Origin: Cyrtodaria siliqua
Lineage: Eukaryota > Mollusca > Bivalvia > Adapedonta > Hiatellidae
Reading direction: 5' to 3'
Length of the DNA stretch: 64,000 nucleotides
NCBI GenBank assembly: GCA_037043455.1
Contig: JAWPHD010003104.1
Location: forward strand, 164,577 to 228,576
Shown here: positions 12,196-23,460 of the stretch, in pieces
How the letters are laid out: each line of letters starts with the position of its first letter
Position numbering within the stretch: the stretch's first letter is position 1
Notes under the pieces: model-generated
What the model saw: the letters and a program-made list of their open reading frames with translations, nothing else
What the model was told of the DNA's origin: nothing
Databases searched by the model: none
Translations under genes and position numbers: made by a program

Positions 12196-12682
12196 CATTA
12201 ATAGTTTTCCCTAGAACTATCGGCACACTATTTAATATTTTACTAGGTATGGGTGACAATATCCAGGCATAAAAGTAACATACTCGGTCAATGACCATAA
12301 ATGGTATAATTGGTGATATAATTGGTGTGTTTGTGCAGCGAATCCGTTGAGTACACCAACCTATAAGTCTAAGGATAACACCTTGCATTATCCACATTGC
12401 CGGAGGCATGTGAAACATGTGGTTTCAAGATTTAGTTTGATTAAAGGACATGATACTTTACTTGTATTTGAAACTGTCTAAGCTTAGCAGATTTGATTTA
12501 AGGACACCAGTGAATTTAAATCACTCTGGCAGGTGTTTGGAAAGACAAGCTCAGTGCCATCACTGTTTAATGGCCTGTGGAAAACCCTGATTTTCTTTTC
12601 TCCCTTTAAAGAAAGCTACACTTGGTATTGAACATGAAATTTAGAATACATAAATAACAGTCTATAACATACTCTGTTCAAC

Positions 12683-13016
12683 TTAAAGGGTTACATGGCA
12701 ATCTTGAAGTTTTTATCAAGAACTGAAATTTCCATCTTGATTAATAAAACGCAGTACCATTTTGACTTTAAGCCCTCTTGTCATATAATTAAATAACATT
12801 TTGAGATCTCAACTTTTCTGTGTAATCCTACCATAATTTAAAATATAGTATTGATTCAATGTAATCAAAAGTTAGTGATATATATGCAAAAACAATTTGC
12901 TTTGAACCATTCTTATAATTATAATTATTAATGATTGAAAAATGCAAGTTATGTACAAAAACTAACAGGATACCGCAAGCTTTATAAAAATCAGGATTGC
13001 CGTGTGTCCCTTTAAT
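12683..13016. mobile_element. MITE, CACGGCAATC family
   Basis: The left end TTAAAGGGTTACATGGCAAT is inverted relative to ATTGCCGTGTGTCCCTTTAA at the right. The same ends and interior (TTTGACTTTAAGCC, CATATAATTAA) occur at 27673-28413; a further copy is at 37285-37585. Confidence 0.75.
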
Positions 13017-13149
13017 ACAGCAGAATCCAGATGCTTTGATACATCACCCAAACTATTACTTGAATCGTCAAAATAAAGGCTGTACTAATACAGGTTTACT
13101 AACCCAGGTAACTGATACTGGTTAAGTATAGTAGTACTGTAGGGCACAA

Positions 13150-13510
13150 ATGCAAAATTATGGTGTACCTTGTGTGAATACAAGATATATTCTTGTGTAA
13201 TTACAAGGTACGTTTTACATTGTGCGACTGCAATTGAGTGAATACTATATGTTTACATCATTTTTAGCACGTTAGGCCATATATGAAGGTCGTTTTTTTT
13301 TTGTGACAGGCAGACTAACCCATAAAAATATATGCTTTACCCCGAGTGAATACAAACTATATTTTAACTTGTGAGAATAAAATATAGGATTTACCTTTTG
13401 TGAATACAAGACATTTGACATCGATTGAATACAAGATTTATTTTACCTAGAGTGAATATAAGATATGTTTACCTTGTATGAATACACACGTGTTCAACCT
13501 GGTATAACAT
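13150..13510. repeat. Degenerate ~30-bp repeat with a SINE fragment
   Basis: GTGAATACAAGATAT followed by TTTACCTT recurs with heavy divergence. At about 13253-13300 a piece of the SINE family of 35455-35706 (CATCATTTTTAGCACGTTAG) is embedded. Confidence 0.5.
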
Positions 13511-13595
13511 TTTAATTCATAATTAATAAATTATAAAAACACATTTTTAAATGAACCAAGTAAAACATGAAAAGGCATCAGTAACATTCACTCAC

Positions 13596-14300
13596 CTTGT
13601 GTTCATCTGTTTCATTCTCATTCACATGACCATGACCCCCCGCAGCTGCGTCACCCCTCGGTAACAGCCTATCTACGCCAGAGCTTTCCACGCTGGAGGG
13701 AATCTTGGGGAGGGTAAGTCCAGTTGGAAACGATTTCATGCTTGCTGACCTCTCACGATGAAGTCTTATTCTCTCACTGGGAGTGCGTGCTTTTGTCGTC
13801 TGCAATGTCTTGTCGTCAAACGAGCCTCGTCTTTTCGAGGTAGTGCCCTCGGAAGTCGAGGACTGAGTTGGTTGAGACGATATGGAACTATTGGAAGAAG
13901 AGTCCTGACCACTCGCCTGTAAAGGCTTCGTCTTTGATGGGATCCTAAACGACTGACTACGCGGAAGCATGGTGAACGGATTTGTACCGTAACCTGCCAT
14001 CATCCGTGCACTTTCTGAGAACATGTTCGGATCTTCCGTATTTTCCAGCTGGTCGCCTGATCGGCTCAAAAATCTGGAATTATCCAAACTACCAGACTCT
14101 TTCTCGTCTGTCGACAGATCGTGTAAACTGCTGCTTTTCCTTAGTCCTTCCTGGTGATGCTTATCAGCCTTCGTGTGTTTCATGCTGCGCACACCTCTAT
14201 AGGTGGAGAAGGTCTGGTCCTTGGGTTTCACCTTCTCCACCTCAAAATGGCCCTTGGAGTCCCCTTCCGTACTGTTGTCTGAAGGGGCTTGGGAAGGGAT
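13596..14300 (-). CDS. MPRIP: MPRIP exon 6, serine-rich linker after PH1
   Basis: These 705 bp encode 235 residues, from CTATTTACAG|ATCCC to CACAAG|GTGAGT, phase 0 on both sides; the open frame runs past the donor only by chance. The peptide is low in hydrophobic residues and rich in Ser, Thr, Lys and Glu, so it is probably disordered, like the PH1-PH2 linker of vertebrate MPRIP. Several basophilic kinase or 14-3-3-type motifs are visible: RKSSS, RSQSF, KRRGSFDD (an R-R-x-S site) and RERSASMKSF. It is markedly more GC-rich than its surroundings. The linker is poorly conserved between phyla, so the assignment rests on splice phase and position rather than on similarity. Confidence 0.85.
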
Positions 14301-14389
14301 CTGTAAATAGGTAGTGTATATTACATCAACCAGGTGGAATAAATCAGTATTGCCTTTGATGTGATAAGAAATAAAACTAATAATGGCAC

Positions 14390-14935
14390 TAACAAGAGCT
14401 GTCGGATGACATCATGGTCAACATTTTGTCTATTTATTGGGCATTTATCGTATGTTGAAAAAGGGGCACTACTTTCTGTAAAATTCATAACCGAGATATG
14501 GCAGTTGTTTTAAAGAGTTGCTCTTATGATATATGAATACATGTATAAAGTTTCTATCAAGCAGTTTCTGAGATATGAGATTATCGAAAAAAGTTAACGA
14601 AGAAATTGACTACAAAATGGGCATAACTTTGTTAAATTAGGTTGAAGAGTTATGTGACTTGTGCGTGGCATGTTATCAATTTATACGGAATACATGCGTG
14701 AATTGTGTATCGATTACTGCCAGGCAGTGACTAAGATATGAGCTTACCGAAAAAGGTTAACCAAGAAACCGACAAAGTACAAAAAAGGGATTAACTTTGT
14801 CAAAATTAGCTGCAGAGTTATGTGACTTGCATGTGGCATGTTATCTATTTCTACTGAATACATTTGTGAAGTTTTGAAGTTCTGCCAGGCGGTTTGTGAG
14901 ATGAGCTTACCTAATAAGGGTAACTAACGTTAATG
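14390..14935. repeat. Pearl-like cores in the intron between exons 5b and 6
   Basis: About 2.7 units of 185 bp share GAGTTATGTGACTTG, GGCATGTTATC, GAATACAT and GAGATATGAG. It begins AACAAGAGCTGTCGGATGAC, a common start of bivalve pearl-type repeats. Confidence 0.5.
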
Positions 14936-15128
14936 ACTAGAATAGCTTGCCTTTTCCTTTGAAAAGTCGAGCTAAAAATGTAGGTTTAAAAATTAGATGA
15001 CATTCCAAAATAAAGATTCTAGTTTTCTAGTCATTCTCCTCAGTACACAAAAAAGTATGTAAAGGGAGGTAATACTGCTTGACAATTATTTTAAGTTTCA
15101 GAGTTACTTTCAGAGTTACTTTCCATAC

Positions 15129-15231
15129 CTGAAGATTTTCCTTGTTAAGAAAGCTATAACTGGGTACAGTGAACCTTCGTTGTTTGGGCTTGCAAATGCT
15201 TCGTGGGTAAACAACCAAAACATCATGCCAC
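15129..15231 (-). CDS. MPRIP: MPRIP alternative exon 5b, end of PH1 helix
   Basis: These 103 bp start TTTTGTTGTATAG|GTGG and end CTTCAG|GTATGG; G plus 34 codons, with the same entry and exit phase as exon 5a. The peptide begins WHDVLVVYPRSICKPKQRRF. This resembles vertebrate MPRIP more closely than 5a does: there the helix ends W-L-E-M-L-M-V-Y-P-R and is followed by a lysine-rich run. If 5a were spliced to 5b, the frame would read GTG GCA TGA and stop, so the two cannot both be used. The exon is only about 0.8 kb before exon 6. Confidence 0.82.
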
Positions 15232-16794
15232 CTATACAACAAAATGCATCACAGAAAATAAGCAAAACAGAAAAATACACGTGAAGTATCAGTATGTTAG
15301 TGAATGGAAATAAAACAAACAGAAAACATATAAAATGCATGTTTTCAAATCAGCAACACTGGTTCTACAGTACACTAAAATAAATGTGGAAAATAAAGAG
15401 TAAATGCTGAAATTTGAAACATACCCTGGGCCTCAGGAAGGCAATTTAATAAACGATTAATCGATTGGTGAACCCCGTTTTCTGAATTTTAGTTCTTTAA
15501 ATTAATTTTTGCATCTATGGGTGGGTGTTCAATTTTAAAAGTGCCTTCCTGGGTCATGTTGTTTTAATGGAATAGCCCCAATGTTTAAAAAAGGAACAAC
15601 CCTGAAGTATTTATCAAGCATAATTGTATATGTGTGTGTTTTTGTGATTTATAACCCCCATTACCCATTAGGGAATTGTAGTGTCTGTATTTAAAGAACC
15701 CTGGGGCTAAGTTGGCATATATATACTTGACATATTACTATTCTAAATAATTATTAAAAACAGTTTCTGAACGATTCCAACTATAAAAATACAAAACATT
15801 GTTAAAAAAACGTGCTTTTGATGACTAAGTTTACTTCGTAAATTTTCGTTAGCATTTGGTAGTTTCCGAACACACTTGGCATGTGACGTCACAACTACCA
15901 TCAACTTAGCAACCTGTCTGTCAATCATGTGTAGATATCTCCCGTGGACATATGAATATGTGGGGGTTGGAGGAGAGGGTGTGTACAGTGCAAATTATCA
16001 AGATTGTTGCATGTCTCTTCAAGAAATACTGGTAGCTTGATTTTCTATCTCACTGCCACTAAAGTAAAGGATGAAATTATAGTAAGGTGGGAGGAGGGAG
16101 GAGAGTTCTTAAAATTAAAAAATCAAGATTGCTGTGTGTCCCTTTAAATGAAATGCTGGAAACTTGTCCCTTTATATGAAAAGCTGGAAGGTTGATTTTC
16201 TATCTTAGAATAGATTATAATTATTATCCCAAGCATCGTATTTGATTTGCACTTTTGGAAAAGATACTACCTAAAAACTTATGTTCTCAGCTGAAAATCC
16301 TCTTTCCTGTTTTTTCAATTTTCAAAGGAAATTACAAAGTTGTTGTTTTTCTATGATTAATCACTGGCACAAGAATGATGCCATTCTGTATCTGCCATCT
16401 TTCTCTGGTTTTCACATTATGCATTCTATCGTTTATTCACATCATTCGAAGATTCATTTCTAGATCGTATGCAGATCTGTAAATAAATGCTTTTCCAACA
16501 TAAAACTTTGTGAAATGGTATGCATGCATTTGCTTTTCTTATTAAAACTTAGGAAATCATGCAATGCAAATCCTTAACAACAACAGATTATCTGGCATAC
16601 ATGCAGCAATAAAAAAATCACTATCATTCTACCTGAAGATGCAAGGGAAGAAACTCTTAAAACTATATACAAAAGTAATGCATGAGTTATCAATCCTTTG
16701 AGCAAATGGCAAACTCCATGCCTTTAATATTACAATAATGCATGTCCTAAAACAAATAAAACCAGCATTCAGTGCTACAAAAATGTATGTATAC
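15232..16794. other. Intron between exons 5a and 5b
   Basis: This intron separates the two alternative exons. It holds fragments of the CACGGCAATC MITE family (TCAAGATTGCTGTGTGTCCC near 16120). No third exon copy was found. Confidence 0.5.
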
Positions 16795-16915
16795 ATGGAT
16801 ATCCTGTAAATTTGATGTGTCTATGTTCTCCTTGTTGTCACAATCAATGAACAGTCTTGGCTTTTTTGCTGGCACAACGTTGCTTTCTGGAAATTTGGAC
16901 AAAATGTTGTACCAC
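16795..16915 (-). CDS. MPRIP: MPRIP alternative exon 5a, end of PH1 helix
   Basis: These 121 bp start TTCTTTTCGCAG|GTGG; the first G completes the split TGG and 40 codons follow. The peptide begins WYNILSKFPESNVVPAKKPR and continues through FIDCDNKEN to SNLQDIH. It supplies the invariant Trp of the PH C-terminal helix and a basic tail. Residues W1, L5, P9, S11 and P15 are identical to exon 5b, and both contain NKEN and LQ near their ends. The acceptor is strong. The donor is the weak point: CAT|GTATAC is the only GT that keeps phase 0 for exon 6, and it lacks G at +5. The exon might therefore be a regulated alternative exon or a decaying duplicate, though its reading frame is intact. Confidence 0.72.
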
Positions 16916-17114
16916 CTGCGAAAAGAACCAAATCAAGATGATTAACTGCAACATTTTTAAGAAAACTCCATAAACATTTGCCCTCAATCTGTCCTGTAAG
17001 TATGATTTCCACATATAGTTTAAGTTGTAGAATGCATTATACTTCACTTAGTGTAAGCAAATCTTTGATTACAAAAACATCATTTAGACTGATGACCGGA
17101 TTGCAGGACATTGC

Positions 17115-17262
17115 ATTAATCATTTCGCTGCATATCATGTGCAGGCTGATTAGGTTTTACTCTGTTTGCCACTCATTAAGACTGTAATAATTTACATATG
17201 AAATAGCACCAGAAGGTTCGAATTCAAATTGTAGTGAAATTTGGTGGCGAAAGGTTTAAACC
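17115..17262. mobile_element. Shortened hairpin MITE related to 903-1120
   Basis: CATTTCGCTGCATATC, ATGTGCAGGCTGATTAGGTT and TTTGGTGGCGAAAGGTTTAA align with the element at 903-1120, with part of the left half deleted. Confidence 0.5.
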
Positions 17263-17423
17263 AATACCAGCATGTTTATTAACGAATAATGATAGAAGAA
17301 ATGTATTTATTTACTAAGGGGAACACATTTAGTCATAAACTAATCTTCCATGAGGCCCTCTAACTGGAAATAGTTATCAATGATTATCAAGCATACCAAA
17401 TACATAAAATTTAATATCATTTT

Positions 17424-17850
17424 ATGATGTTTATAGAGCACCGCCTAGCGGGGCAAATACGCCCGTCATGGGCAAGGTTAAGTTCCAGGTTAAACTTTTT
17501 TCAAAGGGATTTTTTTTTAAAAACATATGAATCAGAGAGTTATGGGCCTTTCTACGATGCATTTAAAGATGTGTGCAAAGTTTCATTGTTGTACACCTAA
17601 TACTGTGAAAATTATATGCCACAATCACTTGTAAAAGGCAATGTTAAGTTCCAGGTTAAACCTTTTTCAAAGGGCAATAATTAAATAAAATATGAACCAG
17701 AGGGTTATGGCGTTTACCAGAAGTACATGTATTCATTGAAAGTTGTAGTGAAAGTTATTAGCCAAAATAAGTTGTCAGGTAAAAGTTAACGGACAGACAG
17801 ACGGACGGACAATTTACGCCACGACATAATAAGTCGCTATGGGCCTATAA
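17424..17850 (+). mobile_element. Pearl-like element, GAGCACCGCCTAG family, copy 1
   Basis: It starts AGAGCACCGCCTAGCGGGGC and has two cores with GTTAAGTTCCAGGTTAAAC and AGAGNGTTATGGNC. It ends AACGGACAGACAGACGGACG and a CCTATAAAAAC tail. A second copy is at 32827-33290. Confidence 0.7.
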
Positions 17851-18459
17851 AAACATCCAGTTTTGATTTGTTCCTTATTACAAACAAATGCAGTCAGCCT
17901 TGGCTATTTTGTAATTTGGCCGACTTTCGAATGATTCCTTCGGCAATAATTTGCGATGATGAGGTTAATCAGAGTTAAATACTGGCAATTTAAAACACAT
18001 CTATTGCCAATATAATTATCTCTGTTTCAAACAGCAGGGATGATAACGAAGTTAGTGAAAACAGGAATATTAGATTCTGGCAAAGTGAAATAAGTTGCTT
18101 GTTTTTTTCTTTCATTTATTTCTTGTACATAACAAATATAATGTCTCAAATATATTAAATATTTCTGCTTTAAAAGTCGCATGCCATTTAATACTTGCTT
18201 GTGAATGTATATCAAGTTCTGTGTATGTTGTTAATGTAAATGTTCTTTCCAGTTGTGTTCAATGGAAAAAATTTAAAAATTTAAATAAAGGACCTGGCAT
18301 TCCTTGTTGTATCAAAACGTGCACCATTACGATCCCCAGTTTGTCCAGTCCTGCCTTTGTACATGTATGTTGTGCTCTGTGCATGTTGCTGCTACGAATG
18401 TTGTTTCCGTTTTTGGTCAATAGAGAAAATGTTTTAAACAAAAAATGTCAAGAGTAAGT

Positions 18460-18692
18460 GACAACATCCCCCAAAGTTCATTTTACCTTTGACCTCCAAC
18501 TGTGACCTTGACCTCTGAGGTAAGGACCTGATTCTTGCGCGACACACCTTCCTATTGTGATTAACATTTGTGTGAAGTTTCATGAAATTCCCTTCATTAC
18601 TTTCTAAGTTTATATGGTTGAGACATGATTGTATCTGACGGACAAACGAACAGACGGATGATTTCTATTGAACCCTCCCTTCGGTGGCATAA
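18460..18692 (+). mobile_element. Single-core pearl-like element
   Basis: One core of the type seen at 10230-11775 (TTTGACCTCCAACTGTGACC) followed by GACGGACAAACGAACAGACG and CCCTCCCTTCGGTGGCATAA. Confidence 0.65.
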
Positions 18693-20784
18693 AAATTAAA
18701 TAAGGACCTGGGTATGATTCTACATCAAACTATATTTCTGACATGGACCCCGTTACCACCCCTGGTTCAACGTTCTGATACGGTTCTGTACTTTATCTGT
18801 ACGTATACCAATGTGTTGATGCATGCTCAATGTATGAGGTGAAACTTAGTTTATCTCCCTGAAGGGGTTATTAATTACAGACCTGTCAATCACAACCTGA
18901 CTGTGTCAGGGTGGAATTGACATCACACCATGACCATACAGTGCACTTTGTAGATGAGAACACTGGGAACTTTACAGACATCTTCACTAATTGATGAAGG
19001 ATTGATGAACTGTTTTATGTCATCGTAAACTAACAATAGTAGACTTAACAATATATTTGCATTTTGAGGTCCTTTAAACATCAATACATGCAGATTGACA
19101 GATGACACATGTCTCGGTATGGACAATGTTGACGTTATATAGGTCACTTTTTAAACAGAAGACACCTTGGCTTGCCAAGGCTTAGATAAGTTTCTCTTAT
19201 TGTATACACATGTATAAGTTGGTCATTACCTATGTGAAACAAATAAGTTGATACAAATATTTACATGGGTTTGGGGTGATTGGGGTTTTCTGAAATAGTG
19301 AATAATCGAAATAATAAATAATCATGATTATGTATAGTTTTACAGACCTGAAATGTTCATCAATTTCAGAAATGTTAAAACCAGTCTTAATATTTGACCT
19401 TTTTAGTTTTACTGACTTGACACCAAAATCAATGAGGCCGTCCATACTTTTTTTTTTGCTGTTTCCCGACCTTCCCCACTAAAAAGTGCCCTTCCTGCCC
19501 TGGTAGAAAATCTGTTTCCTAGTTACTTGTCCTATGTAATATTTATATTTCAATAGTCAAATTGATAAACTGTTAAAAAATTTATCTGAATGCACTGCCT
19601 ACCCGAAAATTTGTTCTAGATCAGACTCTTTTGTGTTTAAACCGTCTTTTATCTTTTAATAATATATAATATTGTTCTTTAATTTCATTATGTGTTTAAT
19701 GTCTTAAAAAAAAACACAATACAAAATGTTGATTTCTCCATTAACCATATTCAACGTCTTTATATTTAAGAAAGGGCTTTCCCAAGTTATCACTGTTACT
19801 GGGTATATTGGTTGTACAATGGGCCTGGCCTGTCATGTGCTAATTCTGATCAAAATATATTACAAAACATAAAAAAAAATAACAACTCTGAAATGGATGA
19901 CTCTTTCCAGCACATTGTATTTTGCATAAAGTGAGGATGCACAATTAAGTGCAAACAAACTGGCACTGGTATCTGTTTCAAAAAATCAGATTTCCTAAAT
20001 AAAGTCACGCCAGGCATCTTATTCAAGCCAGAATGTAGACATAGCCAACTTTTATCTTTAACATTAATGGTACAACCTTCTACTCCAGTGAATTCACTTT
20101 GAGCCAAAAACATCTATTTTATGTAATTGATGCTTTTTCTACTACAATCAGTTGAATACAATTTTACAATTTACCTGGTGGTAAAATTTGATACATAAAA
20201 CATTTAACTATGTCAACATTTATCAAATGTATCAGAAATAGCTTAATCTTATGGCCATTATTCATGTTAAATCAGGCAAACTAGATATACCCATAGGGAA
20301 AACATTAAACCTGTGGTAGGTTTTATTTCAGTTCAAACCACTAAAAATGTATAAACACAGCCTTCAAGCTGTAAGATTGAAGCACTGATGTTTGCTGTGT
20401 TAGCAAGATAAGCCACAAATTATGTTTTAGGTACATGTCTAAATAAAATTTGTATTTAGTGATTTACTTCACATTGCCGCTGAATCCAGCCTTTTTCTGG
20501 TCTCATGTATGGGTTTAAGACTATGCCCACAGTATTTTTTCAGAAAATATGTTCTTTCCTCGAGCACCTTTAAAAAGGGGTATGCACATTTTTTGTTTTA
20601 AATAAGCATTTGATATATATATATATTTGTGCACAGATGCAAGCCAAATTATATGCACACTGCATAATATACAAGAATAGTGTTTTGATGCCAAATTTGA
20701 ATGGAAACGTACTACCAAAATAAAATATGTTTTTTTCAAACTAACAAATGAAGGTTTTACATCTAAAATAGAGTCTGTCAACCT
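18693..20784. other. Intron 4, no recognisable feature
   Basis: AT-rich intronic sequence with no coding segment or clear repeat structure. Confidence 0.4.
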
Positions 20785-20995
20785 GAAATATACATATATT
20801 TGGAGGCCCAATGGAGAGTTCCCTGTTGGTCAAGCAGAAACACGTATATTTGGGGGCCTAAGGGAGACTTCTCTGTTGGCCAAGCAAAAACATATATTTG
20901 TAAGCCTGGGGGATATATCCATGTTGGTCAAGCAAATACATATATATTTGGGGGCCCAGGGGACATTTTCCTGTTGGCCAAGCAGAAACACACAT
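20785..20995. repeat. 50-bp tandem repeat, 4 units
   Basis: CAAGCA starts at 20831, 20881, 20929 and 20979, with TATATTTGGGGGCC and CTGTTGGCCAAGCAGAAACA in most units. A remnant unit (GGGCCCAGGGTCAAGCAG) follows the adjacent MITE. Confidence 0.8.
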
Positions 20996-21247
20996 ATACT
21001 GAGGGAAAAAAGTTTAGCAAGTATTTTAGATGAAATAATACTGTATACAAGATATACTGACATTTTGGGACTTTACGGGCTTGACCCCTACGTTCATTTA
21101 TTCGTAACATCATTAAGATGTTCGACTGTTATTGACGTGTGTTTAATAAAATATTGTGTCTATGGCAGTAGTTTCTTGATTTTACAACCAAAAATGTATT
21201 ATTTCCAGGGTGCAACAAAAACTTGCTAAACCTCTTTCCCTCAGTAT
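20996..21247. mobile_element. MITE with CTGAGGGAAA ends
   Basis: ACTGAGGGAAAAAAGTTTAG at the left faces, reverse-complemented, ACTGAGGGAAAGAGGTTTAG at the right, each followed by CAAG. TATA flanks both sides, a possible target duplication. It splits the 50-bp array. Confidence 0.75.
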
Positions 21248-21259
21248 ATACTGAGGGCC

Positions 21260-22282
21260 CAGGGTCAAGCAGAATTAAAAATGTTGGGAGCTTCGCGGTT
21301 AAAGCCTTTATGCATTTAGTAATCTCGGTGATAAGCCCTTGCCCTTTAGAGCTGCAGACCACTGCCCTGTCTGAGTTCGAGCCCTGGAATGGCATGTTTG
21401 CTGGGAATCTATATAAGTACATCCTTTACGTCCTCTCAGCCGTTATCCCAATATGACCAAACATGTGTTAATGGAACGTAAAACCCCCATTTCATGTCTT
21501 TTTAATTCCATCATAATAACTCTACGTATTTGTACAATTTATGTGCCAAGACCCATGTTTTCCTATTAAACTGTGAAGTACCTGAAGCATGTAGATTATC
21601 CACATATGTATGCACAGTTACACAACATCTAATGAAGCTGCATAATTTAGTTTATTTATTCAATCAAGCGAGTATTTTCTGCTTATGTAGTAATTTTTTT
21701 TAACAGGTAATGAATGAATCTGCTCATCTTTAAACAATTAGCCATGCTACATGACCTTACACAATATCCATCTTGTCAATACTAAACCATGTTTACTATT
21801 TAGAAAAGTGGGTGGGCACTTTACACATCCTTCATAACCAAATATTTATAACATTAATAGGTTTTTTTAAATTGGGCAAAAACATTTTCATACTGTGTCA
21901 GACGAAAGTTTGAAAACAGCTTTGTCAAATGTGGTTTAAATATATTTAATTGCCAAATATACAAATGGGTCAGACCACAAGTTCTTACAACATTAATTAC
22001 AGCACTTCCCTAAGGTGTCGGTGTGCTTCCCAATGTGTGTTTACTTTATTAAAAGGAAAACTCTGAAGAAAACGAATCTAGACACTTTGAATAATTAACT
22101 TTGAATAATTACAAATCCCACTTACCAGTAATAATTTATCAAATAGTTTAAAATAAATTGTTGTAGTAAATTCCTAATTGGTGACTAAAGTACATCTTAA
22201 ATTTTGCAAACGCTTTAATGGTAAATACCAAAGAAAAATGTAGATTACTGTAACATTCTGTAACTCAAATACATTTTTTGTT
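21260..22282. other. Intron 4, possible tRNA-like SINE head
   Basis: 21325-21395 contains a box B-like GAGTTCGAGCCC and a weak D-arm-like part upstream, so a tRNA-derived SINE head is possible but unproved. The rest shows nothing. Confidence 0.25.
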
Positions 22283-22520
22283 TTAACCTTAACCCGCTAA
22301 GCGTGACTATAATAGCCTTTGCGTCCATTGTAAACCCTGATCAGCCCGCGAGTTACATTGTAAACCCAGATCAGCCTGCGAGTAACTCTGATCATGGTTT
22401 ACAATGTCTGGCTGCTGATCAGTCATTTCCCATAATACCCCCTTGTCACATATAAATGGAAAAGGTCTTAATTCAAATAAAGAACAGTCTATTATATATG
22501 TGTAGGGGGTTAAGGCTTAA
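22283..22520. mobile_element. MITE, TTAACCC family, copy B
   Basis: Same ends and interior as 5853-6056. The CATTGTAAACCC..CAGCC..CGCGAGTTA block is duplicated in tandem here. It lies about 240 bp downstream of exon 4. Confidence 0.75.
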
Positions 22521-22758
22521 AGGCAGTGTAAATAGAATTGTATTAAGTAATCAAGTTAAACATTATAAAAATGAAACACATGATAAATACTTTTTGATTG
22601 TTGTGTGCTTTTTCTTGTTGATTTTTGGATAAAAAAGATCGAAAATGTATTGAAATCATTTTTTTTATCATTTTTTTAGGTGTGTGGGATAGGAATAAAA
22701 ATGTTTAGGTCATAGAAGACAGACACATAACTATTTCACACCCTGCATATCTGCTCAC

Positions 22759-22910
22759 CATTGTATTTCCTCCTTGGAGTTGCCCTTGATGTATGTGGTC
22801 TTCTCCGGGGTGATGATGGCCATAGAGTTGGAGTGGGACGTTGACCCGGACGCATCCTTGACGTCTGTACACTTGTTCATGTCGACCACACCTTGTGGTA
22901 CAGTATCCGG
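22759..22910 (-). CDS. MPRIP: MPRIP exon 4, PH domain 1 C-terminal half
   Basis: The exon has 152 bp: 50 codons plus TG of a split codon. The acceptor is ATTCACAG and the donor TG|GTGAGC. The peptide contains PQGVVDMNKCTDVKDASG, then SMAIITPEKTTYI, then GNSKEEIQ. In vertebrate MPRIP the same order is seen: T-L-P-Q-G-x-I, N-M-N-x-C-T-D-V, then I-L-T-P-E-K-E and the start of the C-terminal helix. The split codon is completed to TGG (Trp) by either exon 5a or exon 5b. A degenerate partial copy of this exon is found at 33362-33416 in intron 2. Confidence 0.9.
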
Positions 22911-23345
22911 CTGTGAATATGTATAAAAAGTGCAATATCGGCTACAAACGTACCAACCTATGACTTCACTTGTTATTTCACAGACCTAATAACAAATAGA
23001 TAGGAAACTGTAAATGTATCTAACTTTCAGGTGGCACAGTGCGAAAATTACACAAAATATTGCCCGACTTTAAACACACAAGTTTTATGCATATAATTTT
23101 CATTTATGCCAAAACCAAAGGACTAGGTATGATAAGGGACAAAATTGGCCCCCGATATTGAAAGTTTTAATGCACAAGTTTTGAATATCTAGTTTAGCTA
23201 CAAATGAACTGAATCATTATTAAAACTCATTACAAGTTCGTTTGAAGGCTCTAAATGAGTTTAAGCGCCTCACAAACAAGGCCTTTTCTTTCAAAAATGA
23301 CATTTTGGTTAATTTTCAGCAGTTTTCAATCATTTTTTGGTCTTC

Positions 23346-23460
23346 GAAATACAGAGCGCACCCTCGAGCACAGCTGATTTTTTGTTGAAACAGGTATTTG
23401 ATAGGGATGCATCATCAGTCAAAAAATTGTGTGTGCTCGGAGGTGCGCTCTATATATTTT
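23346..23460. repeat. Small hairpin element
   Basis: ATACAGAGCGCACCCTCGAG faces, reverse-complemented, ATATAGAGCGCACCTCCGAG. About 115 bp in total, in intron 3. Confidence 0.65.

Noticed and set aside
13578..14240. A single-exon 220-residue gene
   Set aside because: The sequence has a strong donor at 13595 and an acceptor at 14301; it is exon 6 of MPRIP, and the last residues of the ORF are intronic.
20800..21063. ORFs open on both strands
   Set aside because: They arise from the 50-bp repeat; the peptides just repeat the unit.
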